DNA of 64,000 nt from Eutreptiella sp. 'Long Island Sound 2002' (Eukaryota; Euglenozoa; Euglenophyceae; Eutreptiales; Eutreptiaceae). A program made the position numbers and the translations under genes. Location of the stretch: positions 162,138,576-162,202,575 of the forward strand of contig OZ038378.1 of NCBI GenBank assembly GCA_964036045.1. The letters are read 5' to 3'. Each line of letters begins with the position of its first letter. Position 1 is the first letter of the stretch. This document shows positions 1 to 14,280 of this stretch, one piece after another. Under the pieces are notes generated by a model that saw only the letters and a program-made list of their open reading frames with translations, was not told where the DNA came from and made no database searches.

Positions 1-2110
1 GGACAGTCACCCGTTCTTCCCTTCGCATGTTGCGTCGGGTCGCTCTTTCTTTACGGGGCCCTGGACAGTCACCCGTTCTTCCCTTCGCATGTTGCGTCGG
101 GTGGCTGTTTCTTTACGGGGCCCTGGACAGTCACCCGTTCTTCCCTTCGCATGTTGCGTCGGGTGGCTGTTTCTTTACAGGGCCCTGGACAGTCACCCGT
201 TCTTCCCTTCGCATGTTGCATCGGGTCGCTGTTTCTTTACAGGGCCCTGGACAGTCACCCGTTCTTCCCTTCGCATGTTGCGTCTGGTGGCTGTTTCTTT
301 ACGGAGCCCTGGACAGTCACCCGTTCTTCCCTTCGCATGTTGCGTCGGGTCGCTGTTTGTTTACGGGGCCCTGGACAGTCACCCGTTCTTCCCTTCGCAT
401 GTTGCATCGGGTGGCTGTTTCTTTACAGGGCCCTGGACAGTCACCCGTTCTTCCCTTCGCATGTTGCGTCGGGTGGCTGTTTCTTTACGGGGCCCTGGAC
501 AGTCACCCGTTCTTCCCTTCGCATGTTGCATCGGGTCGCTGTTTCTTTACAGGGCCCTGGACAGTCACCCGTTCTTCCCTTCGCATGTTGCGTCGGGTGG
601 CTGTTTCTTTACAGGGCCCTGGACAGTCACCCGTTCTTCCCTTCGCATGTTGCGTCAGGTGGCTGTTTCTTTACGGGGCCCTGGACAGTCACCCGTTCTT
701 CCCTTCGCATGTTGCGTCGGGTGGCTGTTTCTTTACGGGGCCCTGGACAGTCACCCGTTCTTCCCTTCGCATGTTGCATCGGGTCGCTGTTTCTTTACGG
801 GGCCCTGGACAGTCACCCGTTCTTCCCTTCGCATGTTGCGTCGGGTGGCTGTTTCTTTACAGGGTCCTGGACAGTCACCCGTTCTTCCCTTCGCATGTTG
901 CGTCGGGTGGCTGTTTCTTTACGGAGCCCTGGACAGTCACCCGTTCTTCCCTTCGCATGTTGCGTCGGGTGGCTGTTTCTTTACGGAGCCCTGGACAGTC
1001 ACCCGTTCTTCCCTTCGCATGTTGCGTCGGGTGGCTGTTTCTTTACGGGGCCCTGGACAGTCACCCGTTCTTCCCTTCGCATGTTGCGTCGGGTCGCTGT
1101 TTCTTTACGGAGCCCTGGACAGTCACCCGTTCTTCCCTTCGCATGTTGCGTCGGGTGGCTGTTTCTTTACGGAGCCCTGGACAGTCACCCGTTCTTCCCT
1201 TCGCATGTTGCATCGGGTCGCTCTTTCTTTACGGGGCCCTGGACAGTCACCCATTCTTCCCTTCGCATGTTGCATCGGGTCGCTCTTTCTTTACGGGGCC
1301 CTGGACAGTCACCCGTTCTTCCCTTCGCATGTTGCATCGGGTCGCTGTTTCTTTACGGGGTCCTGGACAGTCACCCGTTCTTCCCTTCGCATGTTGCGTC
1401 GGGTGGCTGTTTCTTTACGGGGTCCTGGACAGTCACCCGTTCTTCCCTTCGCATGTTGCGTCGGGTGGCTGTTTCTTTACGGGGCCCTGGACAGTGACCC
1501 GTTCTTCCCTTCGCATGTTGCGTCGGGTGGCTGTTTCTTTACGGGGTCCTGGACAGTCACCCGTTCTTCCCTTCGCATGTTGCATCGGGTCGCTCTTTCT
1601 TTACGGGGCCCTGGACAGTCACCCATTCTTCCCTTCGCATGTTGCGTCGGGTCGCTCTTTCTTTACGGGGCCCTGGACAGTCACCCGTTCTTCCCTTCGC
1701 ATGTTGCATCGGGTCGCTGTTTCTTTACGGGGTCCTGGACAGTCACCCGTTCTTCCCTTCGCATGTTGCGTCGGGTGGCTGTTTCTTTACGGGGCCCTGG
1801 ACAGTCACCCGTTCTTCCCTTCGCATGTTGCATCGGGTCGCTGTTTCTTTACGGGGCCCTGGACAGTCACCCGTTCTTCCCTTCGCATGTTGCATCGGGT
1901 CGCTGTTTCTTTACGGGGCCCTGGACAGTCACCCGTTCTTCCCTTCGCATGTTGCATCGGGTCGCTGTTTCTTTACAGGGCCCTGGACAGTCACCCGTTC
2001 TTCCCTTCGCATGTTGCGTCGGGTCGCTGTTTCTTTACGGGGTCCTGGACAGTCACCCGTTCTTCCCTTCGCATGTTGCGTCGGGTGGCTGTTTCTTTAC
2101 GGGGCCCTGG

Positions 2111-5109
2111 ACAGTGACCCGTTCTTCCCTTCGCATGTTGCGTCGGGTGGCTGTTTCTTTACGGGGCCCTGGACAGTCACCCGTTCTTCCCTTCGCATGT
2201 TGGGTCAGGTGGCTGTTCCTTTACAGGGCCCTGGACAGTCACCCATTCTTCCCTTCGCATGTTGCGTCGGGTCGCTGTTTCTTTACGGGGTCCTGGACAG
2301 TCACCCGTTCTTCCCTTCGCATGTTGCATCGGGTCGCTCTTTCTTTACGGGGCCCTGGACAGTCACCCGTTCTTCCCTTCGCATGTTGCATCGGGTCGCT
2401 CTTTCTTTACGGGGCCCTGGACAGTCACCCGTTCTTCCCTTCGCATGTTGCGTCGGGTCGCTGTTTCTTTACGGGGTCCTGGACAGTCACCCGTTCTTCC
2501 CTTCGCATGTTGCGTCGGGTGGCTGTTTCTTTACGGGGCCCTGGACAGTCACCCGTTCTTCCCTTCGCATGTTGCATCGGGTCGCTGTTTCTTTACGGGG
2601 CCCTGGACAGTCACCCGTTCTTCCCTTCGCATGTTGCATCGGGTCGCTGTTTCTTTACGGGGCCCCCGACAGTCACCCGTTCTTCCCTTCGCATGTTGCA
2701 TCGGGTCGCTGTTTCTTTATGGGGCCCTGGACAGTCACCCGTTCTTCCCTTCGCATGTTGCGTCGGGTCGCTGTTTCTTTGCGGGGTCCTGGACAGTCAC
2801 CCATTCTTCCCTTCGCATGTTGCGTCGGGTGGCTGTTTCTTTACGGGGCCCTGGACAGTCACCCGTTCTTCCCTTCGCATGTTGCATCGGGTCGCTGTTT
2901 CTTTACGGGGCCCTGGACAGTCACCCGTTCTTCCCTTCGCATGTTGCATCGGGTGGCTGTTTCTTTACGGGGCCCTGGACAGTCACCCGTTCTTCCCTTC
3001 GCATGTTGCATCGGGTCGCTGTTTCTTTATGGGGCCCTGGACAGTCACCCGTTCTTCCCTTCGCATGTTGCATCAGGTAGCTGTTTCTTTACGGGGCCCT
3101 GGACAGTCACCCGTTCTTCCCTTCGCATGTTGCGTCGGGTGGCTGTTTCTTTACGGGGCCCTGGACAGTCACCCGTTCTTCCCTTCGCATGTTGCGTCGG
3201 GTCGCTGTTTCTTTACGGGGCCCTGGACAGTCACCCGTTCTTCCCTTCGCATGTTGCGTCAGGTGGCTGTTTCTTTACGGGGCCCTGGACAGTCACCCGT
3301 TCTTCCCTTCGCATGTCGCATCGGGTCGCTGTTTCTTTACAGGGCCCTGGACAGTCACCCGTTCTTCCCTTCGCATGTTGCATCGGGTGGCTGTTTCTTT
3401 ACAGGGCCCTGGACAGTCACCCGTTCTTCCCTTCGCATGTTGCGTCAGGTGGCTGTTTCTTTACGGGGTCCTGGACAGTCACCCGTTCTTCCCTTCGCAT
3501 GTTGCATCGGGTCGCTGTTTCTTTACGGGGCCCTGGACAGTCACCCGTTCTTCCCTTCGCATGTTGCGTCGGGTCGCTGTTTCTTTACGGGGCCCTGGAC
3601 AGTCACCCGTTCTTCCCTTCGCATGTTGCATTGGGTCGCTGTTTCTTTACGGGGCCCTGGACAGTCACCCGTTCTTCCCTTCGCATGTTGCATCAGGTAG
3701 CTGTTTCTTTACGGGGTCCTGGACAGTCACCCGTTCTTCCCTTCGCATGTTGCGTTGGGTGGCTGTTTCTTTACGGAGCCCTAGACAGTCACCCGTTCTT
3801 CCCTTCGCATGTTGCGTCAGGTGGCTGTTTCTTTACAGGGCCCTGGACAGTCACCCGTTCTTTCCTTCGCATGTTGCGTCGGGTCGCTGTTTCTTTACGG
3901 GGCCCTGGACAGTCACCCGTTCTTCCCTTCGCATGTTGCGTCGGGTGGCTGTTTCTTTACGGGGCCCTGGACAGTCACCCGTTCTTCCCTTCGCATGTTG
4001 CGTCGGGTGGCTGTTCCTTTACAGGGCCCTGGACAGTCACCCGTTCTTCCCTTCGCATGTTGCGTCGGGTCGCTGTTTCTTTACGGGGTCCTGGACAGTC
4101 ACCCGTTCTTCCCTTCGCATGTTGCATCGGGTCGCTGTTTCTTTACGGGGCCCTGGACAGTCACCCGTTCTTCCCTTCGCATGTTGCGCCGGGTGGCTGT
4201 TTCTTTACGGGGCCCTGGACAGTGACCCGTTCTTCCCTTCGCATGTTGCGTCGGGTGGCTGTTTCTTTACGGGGCCCTGGACAGTCACCCGTTCTTCCCT
4301 TCGCATGTTGGGTCAGGTGGCTGTTCCTTTACAGAACCCTGGACAGTCACCCATTCTTCCCTTCGCATGTTGCGTCGGGTCGCTGTTTCTTTACGGGGTC
4401 CTGGACAGTCACCCGTTCTTCCCTTCGCATGTTGCATCGGGTCGCTCTTTCTTTACGGGGCCCTGGACAGTCACCCGTTCTTCCCTTCGCATGTTGCATC
4501 GGGTCGCTCTTTCTTTACGGGGCCCTGGACAGTCACCCGTTCTTCCCTTCGCATGTTGCGTCGGGTCGCTGTTTCTTTACGGGGTCCTGGACAGTCACCC
4601 GTTCTTCCCTTCGCATGTTGCGTCGGGTGGCTGTTTCTTTACGGGGCCCTGGACAGTCACCCGTTCTTCCCTTCGCATGTTGCATCGGGTCGCTGTTTCT
4701 TTACGGGGCCCTGGACAGTCACCCGTTCTTCCCTTCGCATGTTGCATCGGGTCGCTGTTTCTTTACGGGGCCCTGGACAGTCACCCGTTCTTCCCTTCGC
4801 ATGTTGCATCGGGTCGCTGTTTCTGTATGGGGCCCTGGACAGTCACCCGTTCTTCCCTTCGCATGTTGCATCAGGTAGCTGTTTCTTTACGGGGCCCTGG
4901 ACAGTCACCCGTTCTTCCCTTCGCATGTTGCGTCGGGTGGCTGTTTCTTTACGGGGCCCTGGACAGTCACCCGTTCTTCCCTTCGCATGTTGCGTCGGGT
5001 CGCTGTTTCTTTACGGAGCCCTGGACAGTCACCCGTTCTTCCCTTCGCATGTTGCGTCAGGTGGCTGTTTCTTTACGGGGCCCTGGACAGTCACCCGTTC
5101 TTCCCTTCG
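2111..5109. repeat. Higher-order block duplication (34- and 29-unit shifts) inside the satellite
   Basis: Rare unit variants recur at exact multiples of 62. ACAGTGACCC occurs at 1491, 2111 and 4219, TGGGTCAGG at 2201 and 4309, and TATGGGG at 2718 and 4826; the last three pairs are all 2108 bases apart (34 units). Further on, CATCAGGTAG at 3071 and 4869 and GCATGTCGCA at 3311 and 5109 are both 1798 apart (29 units). The two copies of the block therefore differ by five units between 2718 and 3071. This is the mark of unequal exchange or block amplification. Edges were not mapped base by base. Confidence 0.85.
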
Positions 5110-8100
5110 CATGTCGCATCGGGTCGCTGTTTCTTTACAGGGCCCTGGACAGTCACCCGTTCTTCCCTTCGCATGTTGCATCGGGTCGCTGTTTCTTTAT
5201 GGGGCCCTGGACAGTCACCCGTTCTTCCCTTCGCATGTTGCATCGGGTCGCTGTTTCTTTATGGGGCCCTGGACAGTCACCCGTTCTTCCCTTCGCATGT
5301 TGCATCAGGTAGCTGTTTCTTTACGGGGCCCTGGACAGTCACCCGTTCTTCCCTTCGCATGTTGCGTCGGGTCGCTGTTTCTTTACAGGGCCCTGGACAG
5401 TCACCCGTTCTTCCCTTCGCATGTTGCGTCAGGTGGCTGTTTCTTTACGGGGTCCTGGACAGTCACCCGTTCTTCCCTTCGCATGTTGCATCGGGTGGCT
5501 GTTTCTTTACGGGGCCCTGGACAGTCACCCGTTCTTCCCTTCGCATGTTGCGTCGGGTCGCTGTTTCTTTACGGGGCCCTGGACAGTCACCCGTTCTTCC
5601 CTTCGCATGTTGCATCGGGTCGCTGTTTCTTTACGGGGTCCTGGACAGTCACCCGTTCTTCCCTTCGCATGTTGCGTCGGGTGGCTGTTTCTTTACGGGG
5701 CCCTGGACAGTCAGCCGTTCTTCCCTTCGCATGTTGCATCCGGTCGCTGTTTCTTTACAGGGCCCTGGACAGTCACCCGTTCTTCCCTTCGCATGTTGCG
5801 TCGGGTGGCTGTCTCTTTACGAGGCCTGGACAGTCACCCGTTCTTCCCTTCGCATGTTGCGTCAGGTGGCTGTTTCTTTACGGAGCCCTGGACAGTCACG
5901 CGTTCTTCCCTTCGCATGTTGCGTCAGGTCGCTGTTTCTTTACGGGGCCTGGACAGTCACCCGTTCTTCCCTTCGCATGTTGCATCGGGTCGCTGTTTCT
6001 TTACGGGGTCCTGGACAGTCACCCGTTCTTCCCTTCGCATGTTGCATCGGGTCGCTGTTTCTTTACGGGGCCCTGGACAGTCACCCGTTCTTCCCTTCGC
6101 ATGTTGCATCAGGTAGCTGTTTCTTTACGGGGTCCTGGACAGTCACCCGTTCTTCCCTTCGCATGTTGCGTCAGGTGGCTGTTTCTTTACGGGGCCCTGG
6201 ACAGTCAGCCGTTCTTCCCTTCGCATGTTGCATCCGGTCGCTGTTTCTTTACAGGGCCCTGGACAGTCACCCGTTCTTCCCTTCGCATGTTGCGTCGGGT
6301 GGCTGTCTCTTTACGGGTCCTGGACAGTCACCCGTTCTTCCCTTCGCATGTTGCGTCAGGTGGCTGTTTCTTTACGGGGTCCTGGACAGTCACCCGTTCT
6401 TCCCTTCGCATGTTGCGTCAGGTCGCTGTTTCTTTACGGGGCCTGGACAGTCACCCGTTCTTCCCTTCGCATGTTGCATCGGGTCGCTGTTTCTTTACGG
6501 GGTCCTGGACAGTCACCCGTTCTTCCCTTCGCATGTTGCATCGGGTGGCTGTTTCTTTACGGGGCCCTGGACAGTCACCCGTTCTTCCCTTTGCATGTTG
6601 CGTCGGGTGGCTGTTTTTTTACGGGGCCCTGGACAGTCACCCGTTCTTCCCTTCGCATGTTGCATCGGGTCGCTGTTTCTTTACGGGGCCCTGGACAGTC
6701 ACCCGTTCTTCCCTTCGCATGTTGCATGAGGTCGCTGTTTCTTTACAGGGCCCTGGACAGTCACCCGTTCTTCCCTTCGCATGTTGCGTCGGGTCGCTGT
6801 TTCTTTACGGGGCCCTGGACAGTCACCCGTTCTTCCCTTCGCATGTTGCGTCGGGTGGCTGTTTCTTTACGGGGCCCTGGACAGTCACCCGTTCTTCCCT
6901 TCGCATGTCGCATCGGGTCGCTGTTTCTTTACAGGGCCCTGGACAGTCACCCGTTCTTCCCTTCGCATGTTGCGTCGGGTGCCTGTCTCTTTGCGGGCCC
7001 TGGACAGTCACCCGTTCTTCCCTTCGCATGTTGCGTCAGGTGGCTGTTTCTTTACGGGGTCCTGGACAGTCACCCGTTCTTCCCTTCGCATGTTGCGTCA
7101 GGTCGCTGTTTCTTTACGGGGCCCTGGACAGTCACCCGTTCTTCCCTCCGCATGTTGCATCGGGTCGCTGTTTCTTTACAGGGCCCTGGACAGTCACCCG
7201 TTCTTCCCTTCGCATGTTGCATCGGGTCGCTCTTTCTTTACGGGGCCCTGGACAGTCACCCGTTCTTCCCTTCGCATGTTGCGTCGGGTGGCTGTTTCTT
7301 TACGGGGCCCTGGACAGTCACCCGTTCTCCCCTTCGCATGTTGCATCGGGTCGCTGTTTCTTTACGGAGCCCTGGACAGTCACCCGTTCTTCCCTTCGCA
7401 TGTTGCGTCGGGTGGCTGTTTTTTTACGGGGCCCTGGACAGTCACCCGTTCTTCCCTTCGCATATTGCGTCAGGTGGCTGTTCCTTTACAGGGCCCTGGA
7501 CAGTCACCCGTTCTTCCCTTCGCATGTTGCGTCGGGTGGCTGTTTCTTTACGGGGCCCTGGACAGTCACCCGTTCTTCCCTTCGCATGTTGCATCGGGTC
7601 GCTGTTTCTTTACAGGGCCCTGGACAGTCACCCGTTCTTCCCTTCGCATGTTGCGTCGGGTCGCTGTTTCTTTACGGGGCCCTGGACAGTCACCCGTTCT
7701 TCCCTTCGCATGTTGCGTCAGGTGGCTGTTTCTTTACGGGGCCCTGGACAGTCACCCGTTCTTCCCTTCGCATGTCGCATCGGGTCGCTGTTTCTTTACA
7801 GGGCCCTGGATAGTCACCCGTTCTTCCCTTCGCATGTTGCGTCGGGTCGCTGTCTCTTTACGGGGCCTGGACAGTCACCCGTTCTTCCCTTCGCATGTTG
7901 CGTCAGGTGGCTGTTTCTTTACAGGGCCCTGGACAGTCACCCGTTCTTCCCTTCGCATGTTGCATCGGGTCGCTGTTTCTTTACGGGGTCCTGGACAGTC
8001 ACCCGTTCTTCCCTTCGCATGTTGCGTCAGGTGGCTGTTGCTTTACGGGGCCCTGGACAGTCACCCGTTCTTCCCTTCGCATGTTGCATCGGGTCGCTGT

Positions 8101-8599
8101 TTCTTTACAGGGCCCTGGACAGTCACCCGTTCTTCCCTTCGCATGTTGCATCGGGTGACTGTCTCTTTACGGAGCCCTGGACAGTCACCCGTTCTTCCCT
8201 TCGCATGTTGCGTCAGGTGGCTGTTTCTTTACGGGGTCCTGGACAGTCACCCGTTCTTCCCTTCGCATGTTGCGTCGGGTGGCTGTTTCTTTACGGAGCC
8301 CTGGACAGTCACCCGTTCTTCCCTTCGCATGTTGCGTCGGGTCGCTGTTTCTTTACGGGGTCCTGGACAGTCACCCGTTCTTCCCTTCGCATGTTGCGTC
8401 GGGTGGCTGTTTCTTTACGGGGCCCTGGACAGTCACCCGTTCTTCCCTTCGCATGTTGCATCGGGTCGCTCTTTCTTTACGGGGCCCTGGACAGTCACCC
8501 GTTCTTCCCTTCGCATGTTGCGTCGGGTCGCTGTTTCTTTACGGGGTCCTGGACAGTCACCCGTTCTTCCCTTCGCATGTTGCGTCGGGTGGCTGTTTC

Positions 8600-10625
8600 T
8601 TTACAGGGCCCTGGACAGTCACCCGTTCTTCCCTTCGCATGTTGCATCGGGTCGCTGTTTCTTTACGGGGTCCTGGACAGTCACCCGTTCTTCCCTTCGC
8701 ATGTTGCGTCGGGTGGCTGTTTCTTTACGGGGCCCTGGACAGTCACCCGTTCTTCCCTTCGCATGTTGCGTCGGGTGGCTGCATGTTGCATCGGGTCGCT
8801 CTTTCTTTACGGGGCCCTGGACAGTCACCCGTTCTTCCCTTCGCATGTTGCGTCGGGTCGCCATTTTCTTTACGGGGTCCTGGACAGTCACCCGTTCTTC
8901 CCTTCGCATGTTGCGTCGGGTGGCTGTTTCTTTACGGGGCCCTGGACAGTCACCCGTTCTTCCCTTCGCATGTTGCGTCGGGTCGCTGTTTCTTTACGGG
9001 GTCCTGGACAGTCACCCGTTCTTCCCTTCGCATGTTGCGTCAGGTGGCTGTTTCTTTACGGGGCCCTGGACAGTCACCCGTTCTTCCCTTCGCATGTTGC
9101 ATCGGGTCGCTGTTTCTTTACAGGGCCCTGGACAGTCACCCGTTCTTCCCTTCGCATGTTGCGTCGGGTGGCTGTTTCTTTACGGGGTCCTGGACAGTCA
9201 CCCGTTCTTCCCTTCGCATGTTGCGTCAGGTGGCTGTTTCTTTACAGGGCCCTGGACAGTCACCCGTTCTTCCCTTCGCATGTTGCGTCGGGTGGCTGTT
9301 TCTTTACAGGGCCCTGGACAGTCACCCGTTCTTCCCTTCGCATGTTGCGTCGGGTCGCTGTTTCTTTACAGGGCCCTGGACAGTCACCCGTTCTTCCCTT
9401 CGCATGTTGCGTCGGGTGGCTGTTTCTTTACGGGGCCCTGGACAGTCACCCGTTCTTCCCTTCGCATGTTGCATCGGGTCGCTCTTTCTTTACGGGGCCC
9501 TGGACAGTCACCCGTTCTTCCCTTCGCATGTTGCGTCGGGTGGCTGTTTCTTTACGGGGCCCTGGACAGTCACCCGTTCTTCCCTTTGCATGTTGCGTCG
9601 GGTGGCTGTTTCTTTACAGGGCCCTGGACAGTCACCCGTTCTTCCCTTCGCATGTTGCATCGGGTCGCTGTTTCTTTACGGGGTCCTGGACAGTCACCCG
9701 TTCTTCCCTTCGCATGTTGCGTCGGGTGGCTGTTTCTTTACGGGGCCCTGGACAGTCACCCGTTCTTCCCTTCGCATGTTGCGTCGGGTGGCTGCATGTT
9801 GCATCGGGTCGCTCTTTCTTTACGGGGCCCTGGACAGTCACCCGTTCTTCCCTTCGCATGTTGCGTCGGGTCGCCATTTTCTTTACGGGGTCCTGGACAG
9901 TCACCCGTTCTTCCCTTCGCATGTTGCGTCGGGTGGCTGTTTCTTTACGGGGCCCTGGACAGTCACCCGTTCTTCCCTTCGCATGTTGCGTCGGGTCGCT
10001 GTTTCTTTACGGGGTCCTGGACAGTCACCCGTTCTTCCCTTCGCATGTTGCGTCAGGTGGCTGTTTCTTTACGGGGCCCTGGACAGTCACCCGTTCTTCC
10101 CTTCGCATGTTGCATCGGGTCGCTGTTTCTTTACAGGGCCCTGGACAGTCACCCGTTCTTCCCTTCGCATGTTGCGTCGGGTGGCTGTTTCTTTACGGGG
10201 TCCTGGACAGTCACCCGTTCTTCCCTTCGCATGTTGCGTCAGGTGGCTGTTTCTTTACAGGGCCCTGGACAGTCACCCGTTCTTCCCTTCGCATGTTGCG
10301 TCGGGTGGCTGTTTCTTTACAGGGCCCTGGACAGTCACCCGTTCTTCCCTTCGCATGTTGCGTCGGGTCGCTGTTTCTTTACAGGGCCCTGGACAGTCAC
10401 CCGTTCTTCCCTTCGCATGTTGCGTCGGGTGGCTGTTTCTTTACGGGGCCCTGGACAGTCACCCGTTCTTCCCTTCGCATGTTGCATCGGGTCGCTCTTT
10501 CTTTACGGGGCCCTGGACAGTCACCCGTTCTTCCCTTCGCATGTTGCGTCGGGTGGCTGTTTCTTTACGGGGCCCTGGACAGTCACCCGTTCTTCCCTTT
10601 GCATGTTGCGTCGGGTGGCTGTTTC
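8600..10625. repeat. Tandem 1013-bp higher-order satellite block (16 units plus a truncated one)
   Basis: Several private oddities appear twice exactly 1013 bases apart: the truncated unit in which GGTGGCTGCATGTTGC runs together (8781 and 9794), the variant CGCCATTTTC (8861 and 9874) and CCCTTTGCA (9582 and 10595). Two head-to-tail copies of about 1013 bases follow each other. The identity of rare variants means the duplication is younger than those mutations. The outer edges are approximate. Confidence 0.85.
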
Positions 10626-12079
10626 TTTACAGGGCCCTGGACAGTCACCCGTTCTTCCCTTCGCATGTTGCGTCGGGTGGCTGTTTCTTTACAGGGCCCT
10701 GGACAGTCACTCGTTCTGTTGCGTCGGGTGGCTATTTCTTTACGGGGCCCTGGACAGTCACCCGTTCTTCCCTTCGCATGTTGCATCGGGTCGCTCTTTC
10801 TTTACGGAGCCCTGGGCAGTCACTCGTTCTTCCCTTCGCATGTTGCGTCGGGTCGCTGTTTCTTTACGGGGTCCTGGACAGTCACCCGTTCTTCCCTTCG
10901 CATGTTGCGTCGGGTCGCTGTTTCTTTACGGAGCCCTGGACAGTCACCCGTTCTTCCCTTCGCATGTTGCGTCGGGTGGCTGTTTCTTTACGGGGCCCTG
11001 GACAGTCACCCGTTCTTCCCTTGGCATGTTGCGTCGGGTGGCTGTTTCTTTACAGGGCCCTGGACAGTCACCCGTTCTTCCCTTCGCATGTTGCGTAGGG
11101 TGGCTGTTTCTTTACAGGGCCCTGGACAGTCACCCGTTCTTCCCTTCGCATGTTGCGTCGGGTGGCTGTTTCTTTACGGGGCCCTGGACAGTCACCCGTT
11201 CTTCCCTTCGCATGTTGCGTCGGGTCGCTCTTTCTTTACGGGGCCCTGGACAGTAACCCGTTCTTCCCTTCGCATGTTGCGTCAGGTGGCTTTTTCTTTA
11301 CGGGGCACTGGACAGTCACCCGTTCTTCCCTTCGCATGTTGCGTCGGGTGGCTGTTTCTTTACAGGGCCCTGGACAGTCACCCGTTCTTCCCTTCGCATG
11401 TTGCGTCGGGTGGCTGTTTCTTTACGGGGCCCTGGACAGTCACCCGTTCTTCCCTTCGCATGTTGCATCGGGTCGCTGTTTCTTTACAGGGCCCTGGACA
11501 GTCACCCGTTCTTCCCTTCGCATGATGCGTCGGGTGGCTGTTTCTTTACGGGGCCCTGGACAGTCACCCGTTCTTCCCTTCGCATGTTGCGTCGGGTGGC
11601 TGTTTCTTTACAGGGCCCTGGACAGTCACCCGTTCTTCCCTTCGCATGTTGCGTCGGGTCGCTCTTTCTTTACGGGGCCCTGGACAGTCACCCGTTCTTC
11701 CCTTCGCATGTTGCGTCAGGTGGCTGATTCTTTACGGGGCCCTGGACAGTCACCCGTTCTTCCCTTCGCATGTTGCATCGGGTGGCTGTTTCTTTACAGG
11801 GCCCTGGACAGTCACCCGTTCTTCCCTTCGCATGTTGCGTCGGGTGGCTGTTTCTTTACAGGGCCCTGGACAGTCACCCGTTCTTCCCTTCGCATGTTGC
11901 ATCGGGTCGCTGTTTCTTTACGGGGCCCTGGACAGTCACCCGTTCTTCCCTTCGCATGTTGCATTGGGTCGCTGTTTCTTTACGGGGCCCTGGACAGTCA
12001 CCCGTTCTTCCCTTCGCATGTTGCGTCAGGTGGCTGTTTCTTTACAGGGCCCTGGACAGTCACCCGTTCTTCCCTTCGC

Positions 12080-14280
12080 ATGTTGCGTCGGGTGGCTGTT
12101 TCTTTACAGGGCCCTGGACAGTCACCCGTTCTTCCCTTCGCATGTTGCGTCGGGTGGCTGTTTCTTTACGGGGCCCTGGACAGTCACCCGTTCGTCCCTT
12201 CGCATGTTGCGTTGGGTCGCTGTTTCTTTACGGGGCACTGGACAGTCACCCGTTCTTCCCTTCGCATGTTGCGTAGGGTCGCTGTTTCTTTACAGGGCCC
12301 TGGACAGTCACCCGTTCTTCCCTTCGCATGTTGCGTCAGGTGGCTGTTTCTTTACGGAGCCCTGGACAGTCACCCGTTCTTCCCTTCGCATGTTGCGTCG
12401 GGTGGCTGTTTCTTTACGGGGCCCTGGACAGTCACCCGTTCTTCCCTTCGCATGTTGCGTCGGGTGGCTGTTTCTTTACAGGGCCCTGGACAGTCACCCG
12501 TTCTTCCCTTCGCATGTTGCGTCGGGTGGCTGTTTCCTTACGGGGCCCTGGACAGTCACCCGTTCTTCCCTTCGCATGTTGCGTCGGGTGGCTGTTTCTT
12601 TACAGGGCCCTGGACAGTCACCCGTTCTTCCCTTCGCATGTTGCGTCGGGTGGCTGTTTCTTTACAGGGCCCTGGACAGTCACCCGTTCTTCCCTTCGCA
12701 TGTTGCGTCGGGTGGCTGTTTCTTTACAGGGCCCTGGACAGTCACCCGTTCTTCCCTTCGCATGTTGCGTCGGGTGGCTGTTTCTTTACGGGGCCCTGGA
12801 CAGTCACCCGTTCTTCCCTTCGCATGTTGCGTCGGGTGGCTGTTTCTTTACAGGGCCCTGGACAGTCACCCGTTCTTCCCTTCGCATGTTGCGTCGGGTG
12901 GCTGTTTCTTTACAGGGCCCTGGACAGTCACCCGTTCTTCCCTTCGCATGTTGCGTCGGGTGGCTGTTTCTTTACGGAGCCCTGGACAGTCACCCGTTCT
13001 TCCCTTCGCATGTTGCGTCGGGTGGCTGTTTTTTTACGGGGCCCTGGACAGTCACCCGTTCTTCCCTTCGCATGTTGCGTCGGGTGGCTGTTTCTTTACA
13101 GGGCCCTAGACAGTCACCCGTTCTTCCCTTCGCATGTTGCGTAGGGTGGCTGTTTCTTTACAGGGCCCTGGACAGTCACCCGTTCTTCCCTTCGCATGTT
13201 GCGTCGGGGCGCTGTTTCTTTACAGGGCCCTGGACAGTCACCCGTTCTTCCCTTCGCATGTTGCGTCGGGTGGCTGTTTCCTTACGGGGCCCTGGACAGT
13301 CACCCGTTCTTCCCTTCGCATGTTGCATCGGGTGGCTGTTTCTTTACAGGGCCCTGGACAGTCACCCGTTCTTCCCTTCGCATGTTGCGTCGGGTGGCTG
13401 TTTCTTTACGGAGCCCTGGACAGTCAGTCACCCGTTCTTCCCTTCGCATGTTGCGTCGGGTCGCTGTTTCTTTACGGGGCCCTGGACAGTCACCCGTTCT
13501 TCCCTTCGCATGTTGCGTCGGGTGGCTGTTTCTTTACAGGGCCCTGGACAGTCACCCGTTCTTCCCTTCGCATGTTGCGTCGGGTGGCTGTTTCCTTACG
13601 GGGCCCTGGACAGTCACCCGTTCTTCCCTTCGCATGTTGCGTGGGGTGGCTGTTTCTTTACAGGGCCCTGGACAGTCACCCGTTCTTCCCTTCGCATGTT
13701 GCGTCGGGTGGCTGTTTCTTTACAGGGCCCTGGACAGTCACCCGTTCTTCCCTTCGCATGTTGCGTCGGGTGGCTGTTTCTTTACAGGGCCCTGGACAGT
13801 CACCCGTTCTTCCCTTCGCATGTTGCGTCGGGTGGCTGTTTCTTTACGGGGCCCTGGACAGTCACCCGTTCTTCCCTTCGCATGTTGCGTCGGGTGGCTG
13901 TTTCTTTACAGGGCCCTGGACAGTCACCCGTTCTTCCCTTCGCATGTTGCGTCGGGTGGCTGTTTCTTTACAGGGCCCTGGACAGTCACCCGTTCTTCCC
14001 TTCGCATGTTGCGTCGGGTGGCTGTTTCTTTACGGAGCCCTGGACAGTCACCCGTTCTTCCCTTCGCATGTTGCGTCGGGTGGCTGTTTTTTTACGGGGC
14101 CCTGGACAGTCACCCGTTCTTCCCTTCGCATGTTGCGTCGGGTGGCTGTTTCTTTACAGGGCCCTAGACAGTCACCCGTTCTTCCCTTCGCATGTTGCGT
14201 AGGGTGGCTGTTTCTTTACAGGGCCCTGGACAGTCACCCGTTCTTCCCTTCGCATGTTGCGTCGGGGCGCTGTTTCTTTA
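12080..14280. repeat. Higher-order satellite block of 17 units repeated with a 1058-bp shift
   Basis: The stop-creating variant GCGTAGGGTGG near 13141 recurs at 14199, and GTCGGGGCGC near 13203 recurs at 14261, both 1058 bases apart. 1058 equals 17 units plus 4 bases. The extra 4 bases are visible as a duplicated AGTC near 13428, inside the spacer between the two markers. Edges are approximate. Confidence 0.8.
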
